Positions 33,099-43,900 are shown, counted from the stretch's first letter. The stretch is DNA of 64,000 nt from Bradyrhizobium septentrionale (GCF_011516645.4 NZ_CP088285.1:930001-994000), one strand, 5' to 3'. Notes: generated by a model from the sequence alone, not told the origin. Numbers and translations are program-made.

Positions 33099-34190
33099 AT
33101 GCGCATATTTCTGTCATTTCCCTCCGAACTGGAATCGCAGGCTGACAGCATCGCCCAGTCGCTACGCAATTGCGACCATGACGTTTTCTTTTCGCACGAC
33201 GACCTTCCGCCGGGCGACAGCTTCGATGCGCGCGTCGAAAAAGCCATCGAAAGCAGCGATTTTATGGTGTTCCTGATCAGTCCGGAATCGGTGACCAAGG
33301 GGCGCTACACGCTGAGCGAACTCGCCTTTGCCCGGACCAAATGGCCGAACCCGAGCAACCGCGTGCTGCCGGTGATGATGGCGCCGACCCCGCTCGACCA
33401 GGTTCCGACCTATCTCAAGGCGGTCACGATCCTCGAACCGCAAGGCAGCGCCGCCGCCGAGACGCGAGCCGCGGTGGACCGCATGCTGGCAGCCGAGAGC
33501 GCGCAGTCGCGCGGCCGATCCAGCTTGCCCTTCGTCGCGCTGGCGCTTGCATCCGCCGTCATCTGCAGCCTGATCGCGACCTATGCGCTCAACGTCCTGC
33601 AATATTCGTTCGTCGTCTCCGACGCCGGCGGGATCACGATCCTGCCCGGCGTGGTCTTCGGCGCGGCGGTTGCAGCGTGCAATGTCATGTTTGGCGCCAG
33701 GGACCGGTTTCAGCTGGCGCTGGTGGTCGCAATCACGACGGCGGCATGGATCGCGGCCTACGATGCCAGCGCGGTCACACTTCAGGCGCTCGGCCAGTAT
33801 GCGAGGACCGTGCCGATCGACGGCAATGCCGCGAACCCGGCCCAGATTACCGAGACGCTCGGCAACAATCCCTACATGGGTTACCTGATCGGCGGCATCG
33901 GCGGCGCCGTCGGCGGAGCCATCACCATTCTCGGCGTGCTGCTGACCAACCCGGCGTTCCGGCGGATCGACAGCGTCGTGGTGACCTGGATCGCGGCCAT
34001 CGCTGCCGGGATCGTTTACGGCGCGATCGTTAGGCTGCCGACCTTGCTGGGTTGGCTGGTGCTGTTCGGCGTCTGGCAGACCGCGTTCATCCTCGCGATG
34101 GCGCGCGGATTTCCGCGCGGCGCGGCGCAGATCCCCGAATGGCTCGGCGGATCCGCGCCGGCATTGTTCGGCTCACGCTCGGCACGGTGA
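33099..34190 (+). CDS. TIR-domain protein with six membrane segments
   Basis: A 363-residue protein. The N-terminal TIR domain (about 1-135) reads MRIFLSFPSELESQADSIAQ, HDVFFSHDDLPPGDSFDARV, EKAIESSDFMVFLISPESV and TLSELAFARTKW, where the Glu of SEL is a candidate NADase/ADP-ribosyl cyclase residue. From about residue 145 six hydrophobic segments follow (for example PFVALALASAVICSLIATYA, ILPGVVFGAAVAACNVMF, LIGGIGGAVGGAITILGVLL, WIAAIAAGIVYGAIV), so the TIR domain would be tethered to the inner membrane. Bacterial TIR proteins act in NAD-consuming immunity or signalling; that role here is inference. ATG at 33099 is used, as the TIR fold begins there. Confidence 0.8.
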   Translation: MRIFLSFPSELESQADSIAQSLRNCDHDVFFSHDDLPPGDSFDARVEKAIESSDFMVFLISPESVTKGRYTLSELAFARTKWPNPSNRVLPVMMAPTPLDQVPTYLKAVTILEPQGSAAAETRAAVDRMLAAESAQSRGRSSLPFVALALASAVICSLIATYALNVLQYSFVVSDAGGITILPGVVFGAAVAACNVMFGARDRFQLALVVAITTAAWIAAYDASAVTLQALGQYARTVPIDGNAANPAQITETLGNNPYMGYLIGGIGGAVGGAITILGVLLTNPAFRRIDSVVVTWIAAIAAGIVYGAIVRLPTLLGWLVLFGVWQTAFILAMARGFPRGAAQIPEWLGGSAPALFGSRSAR

Positions 34191-34207
34191 CGCCGCGCCG
34201 CCGATGC

Positions 34208-34792
34208 CTAATGCTCGGTCTGCTGCTTGGCACCTTCGATCGAGTCGTTCGACAGCTTGTCGACGATGGCGATGCCGATCGCCGACAGGATGAAGACGCA
34301 GTGGATGATGGTCTGCCACATCACGCCGGTCTCGGTGTAGTTGCCCTTGCCCGACGACAGCGCGCCCGCCTCGATGAAGGTGCGCAGCAAATGGATCGAG
34401 GAGATGCCGATGATCGCCATCGCCAGCTTGATCTTCAGCACGCTGGCGTTGACATGGCTGAGCCATTCCGGCTCGTCGGGATGTCCTTGCAGATTGAGCC
34501 GCGACACGAAGGTCTCGTAGCCGCCGACGATCACCATCACGAGCAGGTTCGAGATCATGACGACGTCGATCAGGCCGAGCACGGCCAGCATGATCTGCTG
34601 CTCGCTGAAGTCGAAGGCATGGGCGAACAGGTGCCAGAGTTCCTTCAGGAACAGCACAACATAGACGCCCTGGGCGATGATGAGGCCGACATAAAGCGGC
34701 AATTGCAGCCAGCGCGACCCGAAGATCAGCATGGGAACGGGACGCAGCGACCGGCCCTTCGCGGGGGCGGGCGCGTCTGAAATGGCGGACAT
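34208..34792 (-). CDS. UPF0114 (YqhA) inner-membrane protein
   Basis: A 194-residue integral membrane protein: [40 protein letters not shown] segment with [43 protein letters not shown], and [20 protein letters not shown]. The motif G-x-R-W-L-x-x-P-x-Y and LKxKLAxAIxxISSIxLL identify UPF0114/TIGR00645. There are about four membrane helices; function unknown. It ends 18 bp from the convergent TIR gene and starts upstream of ettA's 3' end on the same strand side. Confidence 0.93.
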   Translation of the reverse strand: MSAISDAPAPAKGRSLRPVPMLIFGSRWLQLPLYVGLIIAQGVYVVLFLKELWHLFAHAFDFSEQQIMLAVLGLIDVVMISNLLVMVIVGGYETFVSRLNLQGHPDEPEWLSHVNASVLKIKLAMAIIGISSIHLLRTFIEAGALSSGKGNYTETGVMWQTIIHCVFILSAIGIAIVDKLSNDSIEGAKQQTEH

Positions 34793-34957
34793 GTTGGATC
34801 GCTCGCAGGATTCGATTTGCGGAGCGCTCTATCTACGCAATCCCGCGCGCTTGAAAAGCGACAACTGGCCGCAGATTGCGCCGTGATGCCGTCACGATCC
34901 TGCAAACGAAGAGCGGCCGAACGCGGCGCGACGGCCGCGCTCGACCGTTCGAACCGA

Positions 34958-36607
<1,650 letters not shown>

Positions 36608-36880
36608 CCGCTGTCCCTGGAATTGATCCGATTTGTGGAAATTTTGCTGCCGCCGATGTAGCGGCCGGCCCCCGAAAGCGCAACCGCGGGCCCGGTGTTT
36701 TCCGCCCGTTCACCACGTTTCGTCTGTTCACCACGGGTGACTACGGGTTCGCCACGATGTGCGCGCCCGATCATGACAATTGAAACCATCTTTTAATAAA
36801 TCAGGCGAAAACTCGTTCTCAACGCCGAAAAATGGCGTTTTTCGCGGCAGAACCGCGAGCAAGACAGCAGAGGCCGCGTC

Positions 36881-37132
36881 ATGGCTACCATCATTTCAGC
36901 ACCTCTTTCGCGCCCGGCGATCAAGGGCGAGGCGACGCCGTTCGCCGAATTCCGCGCCTTTTTGCGCGCCTTCGTCGCCAAGGCCTTCAATCCCTACCGG
37001 CCGGAACTGCACTATATGCGCGGCCCGGGTCCGGCCTGCCGCGCCAAGCAGATGGCATTGTCGCCGGTGGTCCGGACGATGCTGGCCGACATCCGCTCCA
37101 CCAAGGCCGAGAGGCCGTCTCGGCCGGTGTGA
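36881..37132 (+). CDS. hypothetical protein, 83 residues
   Basis: MATIISAPLSRPAIKGEATP then FAEFRAFLRAFVAKAFNPYR, PELHYMRGPGPACRAKQMAL and a basic tail. A short amphipathic, Arg-rich cytoplasmic protein without signal peptide or domain. The frame has the third-position GC bias of its neighbours, which supports coding. AGAGGCC is only a weak ribosome binding site. Unknown function. Confidence 0.5.
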   Translation: MATIISAPLSRPAIKGEATPFAEFRAFLRAFVAKAFNPYRPELHYMRGPGPACRAKQMALSPVVRTMLADIRSTKAERPSRPV

Positions 37133-37249
37133 CAATCGCCGCTTTTTCAAACCGCCCCCGCTTGCGCGCCTGCCGATTGCGCGCAACCATCAGGGCTCCC
37201 CGACGGCTGATTTCCCGACCGTCGCCCTCACCCTGAATGGATCTTCCCG

Positions 37250-38212
37250 ATGACGCGGCTGCGCTGTGCAATCCTCGACGACTATTTTGACATCGCGCTT
37301 TCGGTGGCCGACTGGCCGGCGATCAAGGACCGGGTCGACGTCACCGTGTTCGACAAGCCGTTCACGAGCGAGGCGGATACCGCGGCGAAGCTGAAGGATT
37401 TCGAGATCGTCTGCGCGATGCGCGATCGCACGCCGTTCCCGCGCAGCCTGCTCGATGCGCTGCCCAAGCTCAAGCTCCTGATCACCTCGGGCATGCGCAA
37501 CGCCGCAATCGACATGGAGGCCGCCAAGGACCGCAAGGTGGTGCTGTGCGGCACCCAATACAGCCGCGATCCCACCGCGCCCCTGACCATGGGCCTGATC
37601 CTGGAATTGACCCGCGGCATCGGTCGCGAGAATGCGCGCATGCACGCCGGCGAAGCCTGGCAGACCTTTGCCGGCACCGAGATCGAGGGCAAGACGCTTG
37701 GCGTCATCGGCCTCGGCAAGCTCGGCAGCAGGGTCGCTGGCATGGCCAAGGCGTTCGGCATGAACGTCATCGCCTGGAGCCCCAACCTCACGCCGGAGAA
37801 GTGCAAGGAGGCCGGCGTCGGCTATGCCAGCAAGGACGAACTGTTCGCGACCGCCGACATCATCACCATCCATGTCGTGCTGAGCCCGCGCTCGCGCGGA
37901 CTGGTCGGCGCCGCCGATCTGGCGCGCATGAAGCCGTCCGCCCTTCTCGTCAACACCGCGCGCGGGCCGATCGTCGACGAAGATGCACTCCTTGTCGCTC
38001 TGCGTGACAAGAAGATCGCCGGCGCCGGCATCGACGTCTTCTCGGTCGAGCCGCTGCCATCAGATCACCCGCTGCGCAAGCTCGACAACGTCGTGATCAC
38101 GCCGCATCTCGGCTACGCAACGCGCGAGAGCCTCCAGACGCACTATCAGCAGATGCTCGAATGCATCGACGCTTTCACCAAGGGTGCCGAGCCGCCGCGG
38201 CGACTGGGCTGA
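37250..38212 (+). CDS. D-2-hydroxyacid dehydrogenase (phosphoglycerate dehydrogenase-like)
   Basis: A 320-residue NAD(P)-dependent D-2-hydroxyacid dehydrogenase interconverting 2-oxo and D-2-hydroxy acids. Catalytic domain halves flank a Rossmann domain: LGVIGLGKLGSRVAGMAKAF carries G-x-G-x2-G (about residues 149-168), the catalytic Arg is in LVNTARGPIVDEDALL, the Glu in GIDVFSVEPLPSDHPL and the His in NVVITPHLGYAT. No ACT or ASB regulatory domain, so it is a short-form enzyme rather than a full SerA. Substrate not determinable. A bidirectional terminator follows at 38231. Confidence 0.9.
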   Translation: MTRLRCAILDDYFDIALSVADWPAIKDRVDVTVFDKPFTSEADTAAKLKDFEIVCAMRDRTPFPRSLLDALPKLKLLITSGMRNAAIDMEAAKDRKVVLCGTQYSRDPTAPLTMGLILELTRGIGRENARMHAGEAWQTFAGTEIEGKTLGVIGLGKLGSRVAGMAKAFGMNVIAWSPNLTPEKCKEAGVGYASKDELFATADIITIHVVLSPRSRGLVGAADLARMKPSALLVNTARGPIVDEDALLVALRDKKIAGAGIDVFSVEPLPSDHPLRKLDNVVITPHLGYATRESLQTHYQQMLECIDAFTKGAEPPRRLG

Positions 38213-38230
38213 GATCTGATACACGCAACA

Positions 38231-38259
38231 AAAAAGGCGCGCTGTTCGCGCGCCTTTTT
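38231..38259. terminator. bidirectional terminator between convergent genes
   Basis: AAAAAGGCGCGC-TGTTC-GCGCGCCTTTTT: a 7-bp GC stem flanked by A and T runs, so it terminates on both strands. It lies between the stop of the hydroxyacid dehydrogenase (38212) and that of the L,D-transpeptidase (38281). Confidence 0.88.
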
Positions 38260-38280
38260 CATGATGAATTGCAGGTCGGC

Positions 38281-39459
38281 CTAGCGGACCGTCACCGGCG
38301 CGGGCAGCGGCTGGACCGACGTCGGCTGCGTGCCGGGCAGCGGCGCGGCCTGGGCCTGGGTCGGCGCCATCGGATTGGCGGGCGGCGCGGCGAAGGCCGT
38401 CGTCGTTCCCGGGGCGGCGCCGCCAGGCAGGACAACCACGCGGGTGCCGACCTTTGTGCGCTCGAACAGGTCCGAGACGTCATCGTTCAGCATGCCGATG
38501 CAGCCCGACGAGACGAACTTGCCGATGGTCGAGGGCTGGTTGGTGCCGTGGATACGATACACCGTCGAGCCGAGATACATCGCACGGGCGCCGAGCGGAT
38601 TGCCGGGGCCGCCGGCCATGAAGCGCGGCAGATAGGGCTGACGCTCGATCATCTCCGTCGGCGGATGCCAATCCGGCCACTCGGCCTTGCGAGTGATCTT
38701 CTGCACGCCGGTCCAGGTGAAGCCGTCGCGGCCGACGCGGACGCCATAACGGATCGCCCGGCCATTGCCCAGGATGTAATAGAGGTAGGTGTTCGGCGTA
38801 TCGACGACGATGGTGCCTGCCGGCTCCTTGGTCGCGAACGCCACTTCCTGCCGACGCAGATTCGGCGCCAGTTGCGCCGGCCCGTCTTCCGGCTGCTCGT
38901 CCGCCGGCAACGACGCGATCTGCAGCGGCTTGCCATTGGCATCGACCGGCGCCTGCTGCGGCGGCACCGTTCCGGTGACGCCGGCCGCGCCAACCGCCTC
39001 GGGCGGACGCATGCCGTTGCGGTCGTCGCCATAGGCAACGCCGGCGGCCGGAACACCATTGTCGCGATAGCCCTGCGGCGGCGCGCCCGGCGAGCGATCG
39101 CCATAGATCACCGGGGGCGGTCCCATCGGCCGGCCATAGCGCGGATCATCGGGCGACATCACCGGGCCAGTCGGCGCACCACGGTCGGAATAGACCGGAG
39201 CGTTCATCGGACGGCCATAGCGCGGGTCGTCCGGCGACGTCACCGGGCCGGGCGGCGGCAGCGCGGCTGAATTTTGCGGCGCATCTTCATCGTCGAGTCC
39301 GTCGAAATCCGGCATGCTGCCCTGCGAGTAGGGCTGCGGCGCCGTCGAATAGGCGGTGCCCTGGGGAGCCGGATAACGCTGCTGCGCATGCGCAAGCGAG
39401 GTTCCTGCCACGCCGAGAGCCGCGGCAGCGCAAATCGTCAGAATGCGGTTGATCATCAT
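38281..39459 (-). CDS. L,D-transpeptidase (YkuD) with a Pro-rich N-terminal region
   Basis: A 392-residue periplasmic enzyme forming or attaching meso-DAP cross-links in peptidoglycan or anchoring proteins to it. Signal peptide: MMINRILTICAAAALGVAGT to SLAHA. Residues about 30-190 are Pro/Gly-rich with the near-repeat SPDDPRYGRPM occurring twice. The YkuD domain (about 210-345) has TYLYYILGNGRAIRYGVRVG, ARAMYLGSTVYRIHGTNQPS and IGKFVSSGCIGMLNDDV, including the HGT...SxGCIGM active site with catalytic Cys. A Pro/Ala-rich tail ends it. ATG at 39459 is used; the next ATG is one codon later. Confidence 0.93.
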   Translation of the reverse strand: MMINRILTICAAAALGVAGTSLAHAQQRYPAPQGTAYSTAPQPYSQGSMPDFDGLDDEDAPQNSAALPPPGPVTSPDDPRYGRPMNAPVYSDRGAPTGPVMSPDDPRYGRPMGPPPVIYGDRSPGAPPQGYRDNGVPAAGVAYGDDRNGMRPPEAVGAAGVTGTVPPQQAPVDANGKPLQIASLPADEQPEDGPAQLAPNLRRQEVAFATKEPAGTIVVDTPNTYLYYILGNGRAIRYGVRVGRDGFTWTGVQKITRKAEWPDWHPPTEMIERQPYLPRFMAGGPGNPLGARAMYLGSTVYRIHGTNQPSTIGKFVSSGCIGMLNDDVSDLFERTKVGTRVVVLPGGAAPGTTTAFAAPPANPMAPTQAQAAPLPGTQPTSVQPLPAPVTVR

Positions 39460-39785
39460 TGCTCTTGTATAGTCCCCAAGCCACACCGGACCGTTAACGG
39501 CCCAATGCAGGAAGATAGCGGCGCATTCAAGACAAATCCGCGAAACCCGGGCTGTTTCGGGCCTTTTGTGATGTCGCGTTATCGCTGCGGCAAAGATGTC
39601 TCATGGGTCGGGAATGCTTGTCCACCTGCCCAAAGTCATCAATCACCCGCATTTTGTAACAAACAGTCTCCGGGCGTTGTATCCTCGAATCGGCCTGATT
39701 CGCGCTCGCGACGCCGGCTTTCTCGTGTGGTCACCGCGTTCCCTCGACATCAAAGACCCTCCCGCAGAAGGGGGAACCCGCGTCC

Positions 39786-40604
39786 ATGCTCCCCGGCCTT
39801 CGTTTCCTGTTCGCTGCGATCGTGCTGGCGACGTCGCTTCTGGTGTTCGGGTTAGGCGCGGCCGCGCTGCTGCGCGCCGCGCATGAGGAATTCGCCAGCA
39901 TTCCGGCCCGCCGGGCGCCGCCCGAGCCGCAGTTCGCGCAGCAGGCTGAAGCATCACCGGTGCTCGCCATGGTGCGGGTCGAGCCGCCCGTCGCTGACAA
40001 GGTGACGGTAGACACTGCGCCTCCTGCGACCCCGGCTGCGTCCGAACCTGCCGCTCCCGCCGAGACCGAGCCTCCGGCCGAGCCGGAGGAACTCGCCGCC
40101 GTGAAAGCGGACGATCCATCCCCGCCCGCCCCGCCGAAGCCGGAAGCGGCGGCGGTGGAGATGTCAGCGCCAGCGCAATCCGCCGAGACTGCCTCGCAAG
40201 CCCCTGCCACAGATCCCTCGCCGACATCCCAGCCGGCACCGGTACCCACCGAAGCGGCGCCGGCCAGCACCGAGACCAAGATCGCCGCAGTGGCCGATCC
40301 GCCCGCCGCAAGCAGCGAGCCCGCGCCTGCCGCACCAGCAATGGCTCCGCCGGAGCCGGCACCGCCGCCGTCCCCCGAGGCGATCGCGGCCGCGACGAAG
40401 ATCGCAACGCTGGGCGGACCGGAGGTCGTCGTCGCACAGCCGGCGGCGCCGAAGGCCATTGAGGCGAAGAAGCCGGAGCGCAGCGCGACCAGCAAGCCGG
40501 AGCACCGGAAGCAGCGACGCCGGATTGTCCGCACGCCTCCCGCCCGGCAGGTCGTTCAGCAGCTCGATCCGTTCGGCCAGCCGGTGCCGCTCACCCGGCG
40601 CTAG
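39786..40604 (+). CDS. membrane-anchored Pro/Ala/Glu-rich protein
   Basis: A 272-residue protein with one N-terminal membrane segment (MLPGLRFLFAAIVLATSLLV, FGLGAAALLRAA) followed by about 200 residues of Pro/Ala/Glu low-complexity sequence (for example PAASEPAAPAETEPPAEPEE, MAPPEPAPPPSPEAIAAATK) and a basic C-terminus (KPERSATSKPEHRKQRRRIV, then QLDPFGQPVPLTRR). It is anchored in the inner membrane with an extended periplasmic tail, like a TonB-type or spacer protein but without a TonB C-terminal domain. A conserved short C-terminal patch suggests a binding site. Function unknown. Confidence 0.65.
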   Translation: MLPGLRFLFAAIVLATSLLVFGLGAAALLRAAHEEFASIPARRAPPEPQFAQQAEASPVLAMVRVEPPVADKVTVDTAPPATPAASEPAAPAETEPPAEPEELAAVKADDPSPPAPPKPEAAAVEMSAPAQSAETASQAPATDPSPTSQPAPVPTEAAPASTETKIAAVADPPAASSEPAPAAPAMAPPEPAPPPSPEAIAAATKIATLGGPEVVVAQPAAPKAIEAKKPERSATSKPEHRKQRRRIVRTPPARQVVQQLDPFGQPVPLTRR

Positions 40605-40690
40605 AGCTTTTTGTTTTGACGCGTTTTCTTCACGCGAACCGGCGTCCATCCCGCATTAAGTGCGGGACAGGCTTTGCTCGAAAACGCTCT
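40603..40690. repeat. interspersed repeat family A, long form
   Basis: AGAGCTTTTTGTTTTGACGC, then GTTTTCTTCACGCGAACCGG, a nested CCCGCATTAAGTGCGGG hairpin, then GCTCGAAAACGCTCT. Inverted relative to the copy at 31690 and otherwise closely similar. It lies between convergent genes. Confidence 0.8.
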
Positions 40691-40699
40691 GGTTGCCGA

Positions 40700-41557
40700 T
40701 CAGGCAGGTCCCGTCGCGATCGGCGGGCCGCTGGCCTGCCCCCATTCCGACCACGAGCCGTCATAAAGCGCGGTGTCGGTGACGCCGATCCGGTAGAGCG
40801 CGAGCGTCAGCACGCCGGCCGAGACGCCTGAACCGCAGCTCGTGACGATTGGCGCGTCGAGCTTCACGCCGGCGCCTGTGAACGACTTGCGCAGCTCGTC
40901 GAGCGGCTTCATCTCGCCGGTCGCGGCATCGAACAGTTGGTTGTAGGGCACGTTGCGCGCGCCCGGGATGTGGCCGGCGCGAATGCCCGGCCGCGGCTCC
41001 GGCGCGCGGCCCTCGAAGCGATCCGCAGCGCGCGCATCGATCACCTGCTCGGCACGGCTTTGGACATTGGCGATCATCTGCTCGATGCTGCGCACGCGCT
41101 TCGGATCATAGCTCGCCGTGAAGGTCGCAGGCTTCGGCTTCACCTCTCCGCTCTCGACCGCCCTGCCCTCGGCGCGCCACTTCTTCAGACCGCCGTTGAG
41201 AATGCGCACGTTGCGATGGCCGTAGGAGAGGAACATCCACCAGGCGCGCGGCGCCGCGACCCAGCCGCCGGCGTCATAGATCACGACGGTGTCGGCATTG
41301 CTGACGCCGAGCGCGCCGATGTCGCGGCCGAACTGCTCGGCGCTCGGAAACATATGCGGCAGCGGATTGGCATGGTCGGAGACCGCGTCGACGTCGAAGA
41401 ACACCGCGCCCGGCAGATGCGCGGCGAGATAATCGTCCTTCGGCAGCGGCAGCACGCCCGGCAGCTTGAAGGTCGCATCAAGCACCTTGACGTTGGCATC
41501 GCCGAGATGCGCAGCCAGCCATTCGGTCGAAACGAGCGGATCGTCGGTGGTCATCAT
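40700..41557 (-). CDS. sseA: 3-mercaptopyruvate/thiosulfate sulfurtransferase
   Basis: A 285-residue two-domain rhodanese that moves sulfur from 3-mercaptopyruvate to thiophilic acceptors. Domain 1 (about 10-135) reads VSTEWLAAHLGDANVKVLDA, ARWVAAPRAWWMFLSYGH-type core with VVIYDAGG, and domain 2 (about 155-280) ends in the active loop PIVTSCGSGVSAGVLTLAL, where Cys in CGSGVS is the persulfide carrier typical of mercaptopyruvate enzymes. ATG at 41557 follows GGAGAG; the upstream in-frame extension runs through an interspersed repeat and is rejected. A single-domain rhodanese lies directly upstream on the same strand. Confidence 0.9.
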   Translation of the reverse strand: MMTTDDPLVSTEWLAAHLGDANVKVLDATFKLPGVLPLPKDDYLAAHLPGAVFFDVDAVSDHANPLPHMFPSAEQFGRDIGALGVSNADTVVIYDAGGWVAAPRAWWMFLSYGHRNVRILNGGLKKWRAEGRAVESGEVKPKPATFTASYDPKRVRSIEQMIANVQSRAEQVIDARAADRFEGRAPEPRPGIRAGHIPGARNVPYNQLFDAATGEMKPLDELRKSFTGAGVKLDAPIVTSCGSGVSAGVLTLALYRIGVTDTALYDGSWSEWGQASGPPIATGPA

Positions 41558-41562
41558 CTTAC

Positions 41563-41722
41563 ATGTCTCTCCATCGTCATTGCCGGACTTGATCCAGCAA
41601 TCCATCTTCTTTTTGAAACGATGGACACGCGGGTCCCGGCTACGCAAAGGCTTCGCCGGGCTCTCGGTAAAGTGGCCGCCGAAGCTTCTAAGCGAAGGCG
41701 GCAAGCCCGCGTGTGACATCCA
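41563..41722. repeat. intergenic repeat fragment, CGTCATTGCCGG family
   Basis: ATCGTCATTGCCGGACTTGA then TCCAGCAATCCATCTTC starts a partial copy of the CGTCATTGC-type palindromes seen at 48905. It sits just upstream of sseA and explains the spurious in-frame extension of that gene. Confidence 0.55.
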
Positions 41723-42136
41723 CTAGCCCTTCTTCTTCGGCTCCCAGGCCTCGATCGGCCCGCCGGCCTCGCGCCAGGCGGCGAAGCCGCCGCCCATATG
41801 CGCCACCGGCTTCAGGCCCATGTCCTTCGCGGTCTTGGCGGCGAGCGCCGAGCGCAGGCCGCCGGCGCAGTGGAAGATGAACTTCTTGTCTTCCTGGAAG
41901 ATCGGCTTGGCGTAGGGGCTGTTCGGATCGATCCAGAATTCGAGCATGCCGCGGGTGCAGGAGAACGCGCCCGGGATCTTGCCGTCGCGCTCGATCTCGC
42001 GGGGATCGCGGATGTCGACGATCACGACGTCATTCTTGCCGATCAGCGTGATCGCATCGGCCGCGCTGATGGTCTCGATCTCGGCATTGGCCTCGTCGAT
42101 CATCACCTTGATGCCGCGGTGGATGTTCTGGGGCAT
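41723..42136 (-). CDS. rhodanese-like domain protein
   Basis: A 137-residue single rhodanese domain: ISAADAITLIGKNDVVIVDI then RDPREIERDGKIPGAFSCTR, with the active-site loop KFIFHCAGGLRSALAAKTAK (Cys in HCAGGLRS) and AHMGGGFAAWREAGGPIE. The R-x-(E/D)-x2-x2-G-x-I-P-G-A motif and CxxGxRS loop predict sulfurtransferase activity. GGGAGAG precedes ATG 42136. The VWA gene lies 55 bp upstream on the same strand and sseA lies downstream, so the three may be an operon. Acceptor unknown. Confidence 0.9.
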   Translation of the reverse strand: MPQNIHRGIKVMIDEANAEIETISAADAITLIGKNDVVIVDIRDPREIERDGKIPGAFSCTRGMLEFWIDPNSPYAKPIFQEDKKFIFHCAGGLRSALAAKTAKDMGLKPVAHMGGGFAAWREAGGPIEAWEPKKKG

Positions 42137-42191
42137 GAGGCTCTCCCTGATGATTATTGGCGCGCCCACAGGCGCGCGACGCATAGTGCGT

Positions 42192-43367
42192 TTACCGCAC
42201 CAGCTCCCGCATCGCATGCTCCAGACCTTCGATCGTGATCGGATACATACGCTCGGAGAACAGGCGGCGGATGATGGTGGTCGATTCCGAATAGTCCCAG
42301 TGTTTCTGTGCCACCGGATTGAGCCACACCGCGTGCGGGTAAGTACGCGTGATGCGGTCGAGCCAGACCGAGCCGGCCTCTTCGTTGACATGCTCGACCG
42401 AGCCGCCGGGAACCATGATCTCGTAAGGCGACATCGAGGCGTCGCCGACGAACACCACCTTGTAGTCGTGCGGGTATTTATGCAGCACATCCCAGGTCGG
42501 CGTGCGATCGGTGAAGCGCCGCTTGTTCTGCTTCCAGACGCCCTCATAGAGGCAGTTGTGGAAGTAGAAATATTCCATGTGCTTGAATTCGCTCTTGGCG
42601 GCCGAGAACAGTTCCTCGACCTGCTCGATATGCGAATCCATCGAGCCGCCGATATCGAAGAACACCAGCACCTTGACCGCGTTGCGCCGCTCCGGGCGCA
42701 TATGCACGTCGAGATAGCCGTGGTTGGCGGTCTCCTTGATCGTGGTGTCGAGGTCAAGCTCATCGGGCGCGCCGGTGCGCGCGAACTTGCGCAGCCGCCG
42801 CAGCGCGACCTTGATGTTGCGGATGCCGAGCTCGACATTGCCGTCGAGGTCCTTGAACTCGCGCTTGTCCCACACCTTCACGGCGCGGTTGTTGCGGTTC
42901 TTCTCCTGGCCGATGCGCACGCCTTCGGGATTGTAGCCATGGGCGCCGAACGGCGAGGTGCCGGCGGTGCCGATCCACTTGCTGCCGCCCTGGTGGCGGC
43001 CCTTTTGTTCCTCGAGCCGCTTCTTCAAGGTCTCCATGAGCTTGTCCCAGCCCATGGCCTCGATCTGCTTCTTCTCTTCCTCGGTGAGATATTTCTCCGC
43101 GAGCTTCTTCAGCCACTCCTCGGGGATCTCCGCCTTGCCCATGGCGTCGAGCAGGCTCTCGAGCCCCTTGAACACGGTGCCGAACACGCGGTCGAACTTG
43201 TCGAGATTGCGCTCGTCCTTCACCAGGGCGGCACGCGACAAATAGTAGAAGTTCTCGACCGTTTGTTCGGCGAGATCAGCGTCGAGCGCTTCCATCAAGG
43301 TCAGATATTCCCGTAGCGTCACGGGGACCTGGGCGTCGCGCAGCGATGTGAAGAACTGCAGGAACAT
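42192..43367 (-). CDS. VWA-domain CoxE-like protein, partner of the MoxR ATPase
   Basis: A 391-residue protein. The N-terminal half is helical (REYLTLMEALDADLAEQTVE, KKLAEKYLTEEEKKQIEAMG), and the C-terminal von Willebrand A-type domain (about 215-380) has a MIDAS-like VKVLVFFDIGGSMDSHIEQV (DxGxS), FHNCLYEGVWK and YKVVFVGDASMSPYEI. Such CoxE/YeaO-type proteins work with MoxR AAA+ ATPases as metal-insertion or assembly chaperones. The MoxR gene is transcribed divergently 640 bp away. ATG at 43367 is preferred to GTG two codons upstream. Confidence 0.88.
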   Translation of the reverse strand: MFLQFFTSLRDAQVPVTLREYLTLMEALDADLAEQTVENFYYLSRAALVKDERNLDKFDRVFGTVFKGLESLLDAMGKAEIPEEWLKKLAEKYLTEEEKKQIEAMGWDKLMETLKKRLEEQKGRHQGGSKWIGTAGTSPFGAHGYNPEGVRIGQEKNRNNRAVKVWDKREFKDLDGNVELGIRNIKVALRRLRKFARTGAPDELDLDTTIKETANHGYLDVHMRPERRNAVKVLVFFDIGGSMDSHIEQVEELFSAAKSEFKHMEYFYFHNCLYEGVWKQNKRRFTDRTPTWDVLHKYPHDYKVVFVGDASMSPYEIMVPGGSVEHVNEEAGSVWLDRITRTYPHAVWLNPVAQKHWDYSESTTIIRRLFSERMYPITIEGLEHAMRELVR

Positions 43368-43654
43368 ACTCACCTAGATCGCCCGCTGGACCGGTGGCGT
43401 CAAGGGCCTAGCCATGCCGAGACCGGCCATCCGCCTTGATCTGGCCCCCTGCAGCCATGCTTTGCCGGGTCCACCCCAACGGCATCGTCTCCCCGTATCC
43501 GTGCTGCAGTCATTCCGCACGGCGGAAACATGACGCCTAACATTCCATACGCACCCTGCCGTTCAGGGTCCCGCTGCGCTGCGGAATCCGCCCTAGACCG
43601 TCCGGCTTTTTCAATTACAATTGCGCCTGACAAGACATTGGGCAGGACGTTTGA

Positions 43655-43900
43655 ATGGGCATCATTGCGGCACTGGTGATCGGTGCGATTGCCGGCTGGC
43701 TCGCTGGGCTGATCGTGCGCGGCGCGGGCTTCGGGCTGATCGGCAACATCGTCGTCGGCATCGTCGGCGCGCTGGTGGCGAGCTGGCTGTTGCCGCAACT
43801 CGGCATCAGCCTCGGCGGCAGCGCGATCCGCGACATCGTCAACGCGACCATCGGCGCGGTGGTCGTGCTGGTGATCGTGTCGCTGATCAGACGCGCGTGA
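43655..43900 (+). CDS. GlsB/YeaQ/YmgE family small membrane protein
   Basis: An 81-residue hydrophobic protein: MGIIAALVIGAIAGWLAGLI then VRGAGFGLIGNIVVGIVGAL, with LLPQLGISLGGSAIRDIVNA and ATIGAVVVLVIVSLIRRA. The G-x-I-A-G-W-(L/I)-A-G pattern and G-x-x-G-N-I-V-x-G-I-x-G-A motif identify the so-called transglycosylase-associated (stress) family. Three membrane helices. It lies between the VWA and MoxR genes. GGACGTTTGA is a weak ribosome binding site. Confidence 0.9.
   Translation: MGIIAALVIGAIAGWLAGLIVRGAGFGLIGNIVVGIVGALVASWLLPQLGISLGGSAIRDIVNATIGAVVVLVIVSLIRRA

Noticed and set aside
36780..37253. Plus-strand ORF overlapping the 83-codon gene before the hydroxyacid dehydrogenase
   Set aside because: It changes composition sharply, is Arg/Pro-rich shadow sequence and lacks a ribosome binding site.
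40700..41719. Longer start of the sulfurtransferase at 41719
   Set aside because: The extra 54 residues run through an intergenic repeat (CGTCATTGCCGG) and are not family-like; ATG 41557 has GGAGAG upstream.
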